NCBI GenBank assembly: GCA_013398055.1
Contig: VZRS01012430.1
Location: 20,869 to 84,868 of the forward strand
DNA from: Ifrita kowaldi
Lineage: Eukaryota; Chordata; Aves; Passeriformes; Cinclosomatidae
Direction: 5' to 3'
DNA length: 64,000 nucleotides
In this document: piece after piece, positions 26,600 to 39,181 of the stretch
Position numbering within the stretch: the first letter of the stretch is position 1
How the letters are laid out: each line of letters opens with the position of its first letter
Program-made: the position numbers and the translations under genes
Notes under the pieces: model-generated
Databases searched by the model: none
What the model was told of the DNA's origin: nothing
Seen by the model: the letters and a program-made list of their open reading frames with translations, nothing else

Positions 26600-26706
26600 G
26601 CAGCTCCCACGTGGTGGGAGCGTTGGGGGTGTCCTGTGCTGGGCTGCGGGTTGGACTGGATGATCCTTGTGGGTCACTTCCAACTCAGGAGATTCTGTGT
26701 TTCCAT
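26600..26706 (+). mobile_element. CR1 LINE 3' stub, opposite orientation
   Basis: 'ggttggactggatgatcctt' then 'gtgggtcacttccaactcag' and 'gattctgtgtttccatg' are a CR1 3' end in plus orientation. It is close to, and head-to-head with, the minus-strand copy at 26163-26572. Confidence 0.75.
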
Positions 26707-27679
26707 GCTCTAGCCAATAGCCTTACGAGAGCAGCAAAAGTTGGGGTTCTGGGGGTGTCTGAGGCTTCTCTCCTGGCTGATCATGGGCAGACAGCAATGA
26801 AAAGAGGAAACAGCACCAGAAACAGAGAAGTGGCCTTTCCCCATTCCTGGTTTGATCTTCAGATCCATGACCAGTCTGTGGACATGAGCAATCAGCCAAT
26901 TGCCTCGGTGCAAGCAGTCACAGAGTTTTCTTCAGAATTTCCATTTTCAGGCATGAGGCTTTGTGGCACTGTCAGGAGAAAGCAGCATGTGTTTCATAAA
27001 GTCTGAGCCTTGGTTATTTTCCACAGGGAGGCTGTCAGGAAGGGGGGTTCAGACCCCCCAGAAGGCTGACACACAGAGCAGCCCCTGCTGTTCCCTACCC
27101 ACAGCAAGGACCAAACCAGCCAGAGTCTCTGCGGGTGGAAACCCAAACATGCAGATGTTTTTGTGTCCCCGAAAGTGGCCAAGGAGACAGGTACAGTTGG
27201 AAGAACCAGACAGGATGCCTGTCCTCTGCCCCAACCCAATGGACCTGAGGGGAAGCACCCCAGGCCCACCCTGGAGCCCTCAGAGATAAAGTTAAATCCA
27301 GTGACAAGGAGTTTGCCCACTTGCAGTTTGGAAGCTCACACTGCCAGACGTGAAATACCAAAGGGATGAGTTCTGCCTGCTTTCTGCTTAGTACACAGCT
27401 GAGTTCACCCCACATTTGTGTTTACCTCAACCCCGTTGCCTGGGGCAGTTTCGAGGTTGCTGCTGTTGTTGATGGGCAGCAGCGATGCCAGGGAGAGCTG
27501 CCTGATGCATCATCGCAGCCGGGCCCACGCGTCCTTGGGGTCCCTGTGGCTTGGGGCTGGGCTGAAGTCAGAGCCTGGCCCCGGCCACGCCTTTCTGCTC
27601 TTTTTTAAAGGTTGTTAAAGCAGCCGGTGTCAGTTTGCCGCTCCACTGCTTCCTCTTTTGAGAAGGGAGAAAGCTCTTC
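26707..27679. other. Upstream flank of the ENTPD8-type gene
   Basis: About 1 kb between the CR1 pair and the ENTPD8-type start codon. It presumably contains that gene's promoter and 5' UTR. A 'cttttttaaagg' stretch at about 27599-27610 is the only AT-rich, TATA-like element, and no transcription start can be assigned. Confidence 0.3.
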
Positions 27680-30600
27680 ATGTCTTGGCGTGAGCTGCTT
27701 CCCCCCTGGCTGGTGATCGTAGCGGGACTGACGGGCATCGTGCTGCTCTGTGTCTCCACCAAAGATGTGCCCGTGGCCCCTCTCAGGACCAAGGTAAGGG
27801 CTCTCGAGGGGTGACAGGCAGTTAAACCGGGCTGGTTTGTTGCTTTTGACATTCATTTTATTTCTGAGCTACTTACAAACCGAGGAGGGGACTGGAACAA
27901 GGCTGTCGGGACAGGCTGGCATCTTTCAGCATGCTGTAGCTTTTCGAACCAGAAACAAGCCAGCCCCTTTGGTTGGTCGGGGAATACAGGCTGGATATGG
28001 TCCATGGATCAGTGGAGATGCTCAGGGCAGGCTGAGGGGAGGCAGCCCATGCCAGAAGCTGCCCCAGAGCAGCAAGGAACCAGTGGTGTCAGTGCAGGGA
28101 AAGGGCTAGGCTCCTCTTGAAAGTCAGTAGGAATGTGCCCCTGGATTGTTGCTTCTGTCTTAAAGGAAAAATATCTTTGATGCCTTCTCCTCTTTGGTCC
28201 TTTCTTGATTTCAATCAAAGAGCCAGTGTGCTCCTCACAGCTGGGTCAGGTCTGGGTTAATGCCCACAGGTCTGGGGGGGGTTAATGCCCACCTGCTCTG
28301 TCTCTTGATGCTCCCATTGCTGAGCTCAGTGGCACACCATGGTTTAACCCAACAGAAGTAGGTTACCATGTGTGTTTAGAGATACCCCTCCTCCGTGTTC
28401 CTCTCAGAAATGAAACTGGATTAAAAACCCCCTTATTGCTCCGTGGTCTGTCCTTTCCTGGTGTTGGGCACAAATGCGGTGATCCCTCCCCTTCTCCCTT
28501 GCGCTCCCAGCAGCAGCCTCTCATTTTCTGAAGGAGGAAAAAAAATCCACATTTCTCTACCAATGCCATTCCTTTCTTCCTCTTCTGCGGCAGCCAACAT
28601 GTCCCTGCTGGAAATCCGAGCTGTCACTGGTGTGGGAGGCTCCCAGCAGGCTCGGGCAGGGAGCTCCATCCTCCTTCCGCATTTCTGCTCCAGCCCAGCC
28701 CCACCAGCCCCTGGCCTGGGCGCCAGGACTGGTGCCACTGGGAGCTCCAGGAGGGCAGCAGGCAGCCTGCCTCGCTCACAGGCTGCAGCCAGCTCCGTCT
28801 GGTGCTGAAACCCTTCTGGTGGCATTAACATCAACCTCTCAGGAGGCTTCTCCTCCCCCTCAGTCACAGCTCTGACTCTGTGTGTGTGTGTGAGATGCAG
28901 CTTCGACCACGCACCACCATGGAGCTCATGAGTTTCCTTCCTGTCTGTGTAGGAGATGTCCCAAAGTGGGATCATGTAACAGGGGGGAGAGGAGCCCTAG
29001 GCTAGCTCTGGAGCTATTTTGGGTGTGGGGACATCCAGAGCTGTGCTGCAGGGTGCTCCAGTGGCCTCCAGTTGCTCACCCTCATATACTGGGAGCAGCA
29101 AGGCTCGGTCAGCAGCAAACAGACAAACGCTGGGGGCAAAGAGACAGAGAGCCCTTGGCCTGGGCAATAGCAGAGCTGTCAGGGGATAAGGGGCTGAGCT
29201 GGTCACGTTCACTGCTGCTGCTCTTCCTGCCAAGACACCATCTCTGTCTCTGAGGGGCTTCTGTGTTGTACAGTGTCTGTGCTGGTTGCTGCAGCTCTCA
29301 CAGCTCTGCACGTATCAGGGCAAACCCAGCCTGTGTCACTGTGCCATCGCTGCAGTGGGACATCAGAGAGACACAGGAGTCCTGGGTTGCTCGGGAGAAG
29401 CGAGCTGCAGCCCTCCAATCCTGCACAAAAGCCTGAGCAAACCAATCAGCAGCAGCTTGAGTCCCAGAATCAGTGGAGAACTCGCACAGTGCCATCTCCC
29501 ACTGCTTTAGGACCTGTTTTTCCTGAGCTCCAGGTGGCTCAGCTCTCAGGGGAAGCCCTCTGCCTGGTTTCAGGAGCAGCTCCAGTGCATGCCACTGTAG
29601 GGCTGATGTATTTCTGGGCGTTTCTCCACTCCTGCTGTTCCTCATGTATATTCAGAAATGCAGATGGTTCCCTGCAAATCCTCTTCATCTTCTGGCTTCA
29701 CCTGCTCTTTGAATGTAACGAGCAAACTCAAATACTGCAGTGCAGGCCCAGGGCTCACCCAGAATTGCTGTGTATGCTGGGTAACCCTACAGTATCAGCC
29801 AGCTTGCATTCAGCTGTGGTTTTCAGTAGAATGTTCTGGGTTTTGTCCAGTATGGCATTGTTCTGGATGCTGGCCCATCCCGCACCATCCTGTTCATCTA
29901 TCAGTGGACAACCACCAAGGCAAACAAGACCGGGGTGATCAGAGGATGCAGTTCCTGTCCTGTGCAAGGTAAGGTGCCCAATTCCTGCTCACTGCTCTGT
30001 GGGACTGGCATGGGATGGATGGAGAAACAGAGACCTGTGCATGGATCAGGGCCAGAAATTCCTTGGCTCCTGCACTACCCAGCTGTGCACTGAAATAGTG
30101 AGGCACAAGTTGCTTACTTTCAGCATGGCTCTTCTCTGCTGGGCAGATTTAGCCACACACAGCTGGACATCAGGCACTTAGCAGTAGCAGGTGTCAGGAT
30201 TTTGGGGCTGCTGCAGGCAGGGAAGCACGCAGGGAGGATGGGGCTGGTCCTGATGTCCACATGGATCAGTGGCAGAGCCAAGGCTGCTGGAGCTTCTTAC
30301 CCAGGAGCAGCAAGGGAGACAAAGCGGACTGCAGGATGACTTTTGGTATCTTCTGCCTCCTGCTGACCCTGCCCTGGGCAGTAAGTGAGGTAGCTCCAGG
30401 ACAACAGAGCTGCAAAGACTCCAATCCCCTATGTGGCCTTTGAGAGCACAAGCATGAGTTCAGCTTGCCTTTAGGTATCACATTTCAGAGAATTTTGGGA
30501 TTTTCCTCACGAATTTGAATCAGTTTGGCCCTGGCAATGCCAGCTGAGAGGTTTTCATGCATTAATGAATGGGGTTTTCCTTCCCTATCTCCTAATCTTG

Positions 30601-33600
30601 CTTTGATGTTAAAGCCTGATTATAGCGGGATGCTGGGAAGGACTGAGCCCTCAGCAGCAGCGTGCTGTGGGAGGGCAGCTGCACAGCAAGCAGGGAACAG
30701 GGTTTGTGCCCTTGCAGGCTGTAAACAACACAAATCACACACAGAAGATGCAAGAAGGGCTCCCTGAAGCCTTGCACGTGTCCCTCGTTCAGTGGCTGGG
30801 TTCAGCAGCAGCTCTGTGGGGCAGTTTGTTGTCAGCAGCAGCACAAGAGGCCCAGGCAGGTCTCGTGCCCAGCTGTGAGCAGCCCTGCCTGCCTGCATGG
30901 CAGCACAGCCACAGCCCTGCAGGAAAGCTGCAGCTCAGCCCTGCTCAGGGCCCCAGACAGCAAAGCACATGCTGAGGGACTCAGGAGGATGGGGAAGGGA
31001 GCCTCTTCCTGGGTTCAAAACCAACATTTAAGACCCAACTGACTTGATGGAAAAATGAGTCAAGGCTGGCACACAGCTTCCCTCTGCAGAGCACTGGCTT
31101 CCTCTAGAGCAGAGGTGTCTTGCTTGCCAGCAGGGGCTCGGTGGCTGGAGGAGAGAGGTGACACATCAGCCTCTGTGTGTCCTTTTGACTATTTTTATAG
31201 CAACTAAAGCCACATTTTTTCCTCTGTGGGCTGAGACGGCCTCAGCTGCTGCAGCAGTTGGGTGGCTGGGATAGATGTCACAGCTGCAGAGCTAGGGTAG
31301 TCTTAGTGCAATTTGGGATTTCTATGCACATGTGTTTTGGTCCCAGTTCCATATTTTAGCAGGATGGATACCTGGAAGAACTCCTTCACTCCATCTGTGC
31401 CAGGTCCTGTCTCAACTGTGTCCTAGGATAGCAATCTCTGGGGTAACAGCTCTCACAGTTCTCCCATAACTTCCCTTAAAATTCCATTCTGTTCCGTGGT
31501 CCTCAGGTCCAGGAGTCTCCAGCTACTCAGATTCTCCTCAGAAAGCTGGGAAGAGCTTGGAGCCGTGTTTGAACTGGGCCCAGAACGAGATCCCAGCAGA
31601 GCAGCACAGCCAAACCCCCCTGTACTTAGGAGCCACCGCCAGCATGAGGCAGCTGAAGTGAGTGAATGTTGCAAACCCACACCCAGAGATCAGCACACAT
31701 CATGGGATCATTCTGCAGGCATCTCACCCTGTCTGCTCTGCAGTGTGAGCCATCCCTAATCTGCTAGTCAGGTAAACCTTCCTCAGGCCCTGAAGAGAGC
31801 AGCATGGCTTGGCTGTGTCTCCATCCTGTCCCCCCCAGGCAGCCATGAAGATGAGAGTCCTGCAGCTGCTGCCAGGCTGGGAAGAGTCTCCTTCACAATT
31901 ACAATTTCACAATTAGCCCTTGAGAAAACACCCCTCAGTCTGGAAGCTGAAGTGTTCTCAGTTTGTGTGACAGCCCACATGGGCTTGCAGGGGTGTTTCT
32001 TGTCAGCAAATTGGAAATGGTGGTGGGAAGGTTCACCTTATCACACACACTTTTGTGGACCCTCTTCTCAGTCACTGCATTACTGGGGCCTTTATCTCCT
32101 TTTAGGCACTGGGGAAAAGGAAGGTCTGGAGGGGACCAGGCCAGTGGGATGAGGCCAGAGGATTTCCTCAGTGACAGAGGGTACAAAGGTCCTCAATTCT
32201 TAAATGGTGGCACAATTGTTCAAATCATCCCTCTGCTGTTCTTGCCTCCAGTGCCGTGCGAGGGGAGGGGGAAGCAGCAGCAGGAGTGGGGTTGTCATTG
32301 TGTCTCTGGGCTACTGCCCAAAGTGGGGAGCACAGCAGAAGCCCTGCAGTGTGCCCCCACTGCAGGCTGCTCCTGGCAGGGCCCTGTAACATCAAATGTG
32401 CCTTCTTTTTCTTTTGTGTTTAGCCTCACCCATGCCATCCTCTCTGACGGTCTCCTTGCAGCTCTGACTGGGACCCTGAAGTCATCCCCCTTCAAATTTC
32501 AAGGGGCACAAATCCTGTCCCGCCCAGAGGAGGAAGCATTCAACTGGGTTGCTGTTAACTACGTCCTGGAGAACTTCTTCAAGGTAAAGGATGATTCTCC
32601 CTGGGCCACACAGAGCTGGGCTGAGCAGCTCCTGTTAACAGACAGCCACAGAGACAGGTGGAGGGATGGGTAAACCCCTGTACTTTAAACAGTGCTTCAG
32701 CACAACTTCCACTGCCTTTCAGAGGAGGCAGCTTAGATCCAACACCAGCTGGTTGAGGTGAGGTGTTGCTGCTGACTCTGGAGTGCTGTGGGATTGCATT
32801 GGAGTCCAGCTGTCCCATGGGGTATCTTGTGGATGGTAGAGAAGGAGATTCTGTTGCTGCCAAAGCCAAAGCCCGTCTCATTTCCTCTCAGTCAGACACC
32901 AGGGAGGCCTGGTCTGTATCTAAAAGGCACTTGCTAAACAACAAAATAAAAGTTTCAGTTTTCTTGTTTCACCCATCACTTCTCAAGCCAAAGGGTCGCA
33001 AAAAGAACTCAGAGAGGAAGAGAAAGGTGGGTTAGACTGAGTTATTCCTCATCAGGGATGTGAAAAGCATCTCTGATAGCCAGCAGCATGCACACACTGG
33101 TTAGGGAATTGTCAGACCTGTTGACAGAAGTACAGCCTCCCCCAGCCAGGCACAGAGTGTTCACCCCATGTAAACTCTCCTGCCTGTGCTGCCAACTTCA
33201 GCATTGCCAGAGTCAGTTCTGCAAGGCTGCAGATGATGCCACAGGGTTCTTCTGACAGAAGGACCACTTTAGCATCAAGGCAGCACTTGAAACCTTTATC
33301 TGCCCTCTTGGAAACATCCCTGCCATTCCCCACCACCCTCCCCGCTCTCCCCTGCTCCTGCCTGCTGAGACCCTGCCTGGTGCAGCCATCCAGGCTGGGG
33401 AGCCCTGTTTGCCCCCACGGGCTGTGGGAGGGCTCTGTGCAGGTGGCAGTGCCTGTAAAATTGCCCCTCTGTTCCCTCCAAAGCCACTGGTTCAGCATCC
33501 TTGTGTCCTGTGGGCAAAAAAGAGTTGGGCTGTGGGGGCACCATCGAGCAGCTTTCTCTCTACACTAATGCTGGCACCTGGCTGTGACCGAGATGGAGAA

Positions 33601-36600
33601 GTCTCGAGGATTGCCCTCTCTTGTTGTTTTTGGGTCAGTACGACTGGCGAGGACAGCTGGTCCCCTCTGGGAAGGGGATGGCAGGAGTCCTGTCCGTGGG
33701 AGGAACCTCAGCACAGCTGACTTCTGAGCTGGAAGAAGAGAAGCAGGCCCCAAAGGAGGGAGTGAGGCTGCAGCTCTATGGGCAGACACGCAGGCTGCAC
33801 ACCCGCCAGTGCCCCTGCCATGGCACGGAGCAGCTCCGCAGCAGGCTGCTCTCCCTGCTCATCCAGGTGAGTGTCTGCCAAGGGCACCTGCAAAGCTCCT
33901 GGGCACAACATCACCAAAGTGTGGTAATGGGCAAAATGTCAGTCACTTTAAAGTCAATGCCCCTGCTTGCATATATTAGAAAAACCCAGTGCATTTGTAA
34001 AACATTCTCTGCCTCCAAGCAGACACACAGGCACCCATTCAAGGGTTTCCTATTTACAGGTTCTGTTTGGCTCCTGCTTAGTACACACAAGCACAAAATT
34101 GCTCTCCAGAGGTGTCAACATCACCTTTAGGGTGAGGAGAGGCAAGGCTTGCCTTGTCTCCTAGGAACTGCTCCTCCATCCTAGAATGGGAGCACCCAGG
34201 AACCAACTGGGACCTTCCATTTGGGGTATTTCCTTTGCTGGCTTTAGCTCTGAAGCATCTTTAAAAGAGCAGTATTTAATTTTGAAAACATGCAGGTGTT
34301 TTAGTTCTTCCAAACTTTATTACACTTGGGAAATGGTGGGGAGGAAAAGAGTGGTATAGGATGGTACAAACTCAAGAATCATCTTAGTCGTCATCAAAAC
34401 TGTGTTTTCCAAAAATTAACTACTCCCTGCCCATCCACTTTCCTCCCTATAAACTCCATTTGCCCTTATATGAGACCTGGATGTCCCACATTGGACACCG
34501 ACTTCACCACAATTATATAGGGAAATTTCTAGAGATAAGAACCACTGATTCTTGTGGGGTTGAACCATTTGGAAGGCAGATCAGAACAGCAACCAGAAAG
34601 AGTACAGGATGCATGGAATTGTATTTGTGCTCAAAGAGAGGGTGGGTGGGGTTGGGACTCATTCCCTCCCACAGCAGGTCCAGTCACTGCACTGGCCCTG
34701 AGCTCAGCAGGAGCTGGGAGCTGGCTGGGCCTCGTGGTTGACCCGATGCCATAAGATTTGGCAAAGCTTTCACAGCCTCCCTGCTCGATCTCAGCATTGT
34801 GGTGCTTGGGGAAAACTGCTCCTAACCATGTTACATTCTGTCTTCCTGTGTGAAGCCCTGGGACATCAATGTCCTCTGTCCTTGTTTTATTCTGTCTCCA
34901 GGATCAGAGAAGTGCTAAAACCGTGTCCAATCCCTGCTGGCCCCTCAGCTACTCCCGGGAAGTGCAGTGGCAATCAGTGCATGCTGGGCCTTGTGCTGCC
35001 AGTGATGACACACGGGACATCCCTGGCCCCAAGGAGGTCTTCAACATCACAGGCTCCAGCAATCCCACTGCCTGTGTGAGACTCGTGCAAAGCCTGCTCA
35101 ACTCTTCCTCTTCCTGCAGCTTCTTCAGGCATTCCCTCAGCAGTGCTCCCAAGCCTCTCCAGACCAGGTTTCTGGTGAGTTCTCATTTACACTGGGGTAG
35201 GCAACTGGTGTGGGGAACCCATGAACTGGGACCAGTCTGACCATTAATAAATACAGTGGGAGCAGCCAGACCTTGACACTCCTGCCCTCTCCCCCTCATT
35301 GCCACACAGCTGTTGAAGCGTGGACCACTGGCTTCCCACAGTGACTGTGGTGGAGCTTTCTTCATCCACATCTCCTCAGTGTCTGCTCCTGAGACCAACC
35401 CTGGGGCTCCACAGAGCCAGCAGGGATGGGACAGTCAGGACTTGTGTGCTGAGCAGGTCTTCCCACACCAAGTCTGTGGTAAAGCTGGAGATCCTCTGCC
35501 CCTCCCTTAGCAAACATCTGGTCATGCTGCACCTCAACAAGGTTCTGAGAACCTGGATTTAGTGTCCAAAGTCATTGGATTGTTAAGCCAGGAGCAGCTC
35601 ATGATCCTAGGGCAAGCTGAGTGCATTTCCAGGGAGGGTGGTTACGGACATTTCCCCAGCTCCCTGCTCCTGAGTCTCCCATGGACACGGTGCCAAGGAG
35701 CATAGGGATCACCTCCCAGTCCTCAGCACTGGTGAGGTCACACCATGAACACTGTGCTCAGTTTTGGGCCCTGCACTGCAAGAAGGACATTGAGGGGCTG
35801 GAGCGTGTCCCAGCTGGAGCTGGGAAGGGGCTGGAGCCCCAGGAGAGGCTGAGGAAGCTGGGAAAGGGGCTCAGCCTGGAGCAAAGGAGGCTCAGGGGGG
35901 ACCTTGTGGCTCTGCACAACTCCCTGACAGGAGGGGGCAGCCGGGGGGATTTGGGCTCTGCTCCCAGGGAACAAAGGACAGGACAAGATGGAACAGCCTT
36001 AAGTTGTGCCAGGGGAGGTTTAGATCGGATATTAGGGAAAATTCCTTTGCCAAAACGGTTGTTAAGCCCTGGCACAGCTGCCCAGGGCAGGGGTGGAGTC
36101 CCCACCCCTGGAGGAGTTTAAAAGCTGTGTGGATGTGGCACTTGGGGACATCATTTAGTGGTGGGCTTGGCAGTGCTGCCTTAATGGTTGAACTTGAATT
36201 TAGACATCTTCTGTAACCAATATGATTTTTTGATTCTATGATCAGTCTACTTGTCCAGGCAGAACCAGGAAGGCTGCTGGATGCAGGCTGGGAACAGAGC
36301 TGTCTCCATCTCCAGACACCAACAGCTCTGCCTGTGTCCTTTGATTCCTTCCAAGGCACTGGACCCAACCCTGCACACCGAGGGCACCCTGGCAATGCAC
36401 AGCCACTGCCCCTCACTTGCCAGGGGTAATTTCTGGTGTGCAGTGCAAGGACAGAGCACAGCCCCACCTGATGATTATTTCTGCTGCTGTTGTAGGTGGT
36501 TTCTGAGGCCATGGACTTCATGAGAGGAGCTGTACCCTCTCCTGACTTGGGCCAGGCTGTCAGGAGGCTGTGTGGGATGTCCGTCAAAGAGGTGACTGTG

Positions 36601-39181
36601 GAATACCTCGGGGTGCAGGGAGAGTGGGAAGCAAGGAACAGTTTGTTGTAAAAGCCCTTGGGGCTCAGACTGACAGAGCTGTAACTTACTGGCTCCCTCA
36701 GGGAAAACTTGGATTTGTCTGGATTATGTGGGTTTTGGTTTTTTGTGGGGTTTTTCTTTGCCTTTTTTTTTTTTTTACTTTGAGGAAACAGGCTCCACTT
36801 ATTTTCCTTCCTCTCAAATCCCAGCTGCTGCTGGTAACACCTGGACCTAATTAAATGAAAAGCCACAAATACCTTTTACTATATTTTAAGGAGTAAACAG
36901 GAAGGCTGTCTACTGACTCCTGCACATCACCTTGGTCTTGCTGTTATTCTTCTGTCCTTCAGTGCAAGGGACCCATCCACCCAGGCTCCAGGGTTGTTCC
37001 CATTCCACCTGGGCCCACAGAGCAGAAGCCAGGGGGAGTTTGTCAGTTCTGTCCTCAGTTGGTGGTTATGAGGTCACCCTCATTTGCACTTACACTGATG
37101 GAGCATCCACAGTAACATTCAAATGGGACAATTTCTCCAGGGTTTGTTAATGAGGCAGCAAAGCCCATAAGCAGTTCCCTAAACCATTCTCTTCTGGAAG
37201 GAGGAGAAAGATCCCCATGTTCCAGTTGGGAGAAAGGCTGCAGCATTAGCTCAACCTAATTAGAGAGCAGGGAATCAATCCTACCAAGCAATTCACTGGC
37301 AAGGCAACCTGGCTGTGAGTCCTGCTGCTCTTGGATCTGCCTTAATAACATGGGATCAAAGGCAGCAAAAGATGACACCAATTTCTACCCCACAGCCCAG
37401 GGAGTGCAGGAAATGTGGTTTCAGTCTGCACAGGACACAAACCCCTCCTCCAGTCCCACAGTCAGTCCCAGAACAGGAAAGGAGAGGTTATAGCAGGCCT
37501 GAAATTCGGCTACTGAGTATTTACTTCTTTTATTCCCCACCCCCCATCTTCTTTTTTTTTCCTTTCTTTTTTGGAAATGGCACCAGCTGATCAGGGAGTC
37601 CCAAGCAAGCCTGGATACACTTGTTGATTACTGCACTGAGTCTGCCTTCATCTTCCATCTCAGTACAACAGGATACACTCTTGACTTTGACCAGCCTGCT
37701 TGGACTGCATTCCAGAAGGTCAGTTCCCACAGCACAGTGTTCCCAGTTACCAGGGAGGGCTGGTCCCAGCATAGCCAGCCTGTTCCCACACTGACAAGCC
37801 CTAACCAGCTGGGCTTCTCCAGCAGGATGGTTTTGCAAAATGAATTCACAGTTGTGATAAACAAGAAAACCAGTGTCAGAGAGCTAGAGATGACACTTGT
37901 CCCCACTGAAAAACAGAAGGGTCAAAAAACTTACCTGGATCAACACCATCTTTAGAAATCTGTGTTGACAGGGAAGGAAGTACAGCTTGATCTCCACTTA
38001 ATGCTAAGGACAAGCTACTGATAACATTTCCTGAGCTAGGAGGTGCTTCCCTACCTTTTTGCAACCACCTTTATACTCCTGAGGGGTGATAAATGCCTTA
38101 TAGAATCACAGAATCCTAGACTGCTTTTGGATTGGAAGGAAACTTAAAGATCATCTAATTCTAGTCCCTGCCATGGGCAGGGACACCTTCCACTGTCCCA
38201 GGCTGCTCCAAGCCCTGTCCAGCCTGGCCTTGGGCACTGACAGGGATCCAGGGGCAGCCACAGCTTCTCTGGGCACTCTGTGCCAGGGCCTCCCCACCCT
38301 CACAGGGAATAATTTCTTCCTAATATCTAATAATCTAACCTAATCTCTAATAAGGTCTGACATTGCTCCAGGATCTGGAGGCCCTAAGGACAGGGGGATT
38401 TGATTCAGGTCGTTCCCTTCACAAAAGAAAAGAAAGCCTGTTCCCAGACCTCTTCACAACTGGCAATCACAGCCATGGTCCCACTGAGCAGGGCTACATG
38501 GTGACCATCAGAGAAAGGCAAGGTAATGAGATAGGTCCAGGGCCTCCAGGGAGCCCTGCCTGGAAAGACAGAAACAAGCAACCTAAAATGTAAGTCTGAG
38601 GTTCAACCAGGGCCAGAGAGACAACTACCCACAATGTAGACTTAAGATCCACTGGGAAAACCAGTCAGTAAGGAGAGAACAGCACTGCCCTGCAGCACAG
38701 CTCAGGAGAGAGGGGCTGCCCAGGCCAGAGCTTACATGGAGCTCCCATGCCCATGGGCAGAGGTGTGGGGGGAAGTGCCATTAAGGGCTGTTGGTGTACT
38801 CAGGGCACTGAGAGAGAGAGAGCTCCTCATTTCAAGCCAAATCCTTGGATCAGTCTCAGATAATCCAAACAAAGCCCTGGGCCCATGCACAGAAGCACAG
38901 CTGGTGTCCAGGCCATCTCCTTCTCTTCTGACCTCTCCTTTTTATTTCAATAGATGGGTGATAGATCATCTGGCTGGACTCTTGGGTACCTGCTGAGTCT
39001 GACCAACACCATCCCCCAGGACAGCCCAAGCTTCCTCAAGGGGATTGAGCCAGGGGTCTGGTCCTTGCTCCTGATCCTCTTTGTCGTGCTGCTCATGGGC
39101 TCCTTCATGCGCATCTCGTACCGAGTGGTGGTCAAGGAGAGCAGCTCCAGCCACAGGAACAGCAGTGCTTTTGATGACTGA
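27680..39181 (+). CDS. ENTPD8: Ectonucleoside triphosphate diphosphohydrolase 8-like, probable pseudoenzyme
   Basis: Nine exons, canonical junctions and consistent phases: 27680-27793, 29851-29968, 31507-31657, 32424-32583, 33639-33866, 34902-35174, 36496-36591, 37587-37718 and 38954-39181. They give 499 aa, normal for cell-surface NTPDases. There is an N-terminal membrane anchor (about 10-27), a large ectodomain, a C-terminal anchor (about 458-476) and a Ser-rich cytoplasmic tail. Apyrase-conserved regions (ACRs) are recognisable but altered. ACR1 is DAGPSRT (44-50; family DAGSSHT). ACR2 is LGATASMR (family LGATAGMR). ACR3 keeps a Glu (EEE at 163-165). ACR4 is VLSVGGTSAQ (family A-L-D-x-GGAST-Q, so the Asp is Ser200). 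The ACR5 FYYT motif is absent. GWTLGYLL (431-438) is kept, but the preceding Asp is lost. The start context is weak. Active family members hydrolyse extracellular ATP/ADP; I infer this one does not. An ENTPD2-like origin is less likely. Family assignment is firm; the orthologue name is less so. Confidence 0.88.
35700..36243 (+). mobile_element. Long CR1 LINE fragment in the ENTPD8-type intron 6
   Basis: Includes upstream CR1 sequence (ttttgggccctgcactgcaa, ggagccccaggagaggctga) as well as the 3' tail, ending 'gattttttgattctatgat'. At about 540 bp it is the longest copy in the window. It lies between exons 6 and 7 of the NTPDase gene. Confidence 0.92.
36758..36778 (+). repeat. Poly-T tract in the ENTPD8-type intron 7
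   Basis: A T-rich run with about 15 consecutive T. No function is evident. Confidence 0.5.
38098..38345 (-). mobile_element. CR1 LINE fragment in the ENTPD8-type intron 8
   Basis: Starts 'tatagaatcacagaatccta' (CR1 3' end, reverse complement) and continues through gggacaccttccactgtccc and gccagggcctccccaccctc. Opposite in strand to the host gene. Confidence 0.9.

Noticed and set aside
28875..28892. TG dinucleotide run in ENTPD8-type intron 1
   Set aside because: Only about six TG units, too short to report as a meaningful repeat.
35892..36866. 324-codon minus-strand frame in the ENTPD8-type gene
   Set aside because: It runs through antisense CR1 and intron sequence and over exon 7 on the wrong strand, and has no family similarity.
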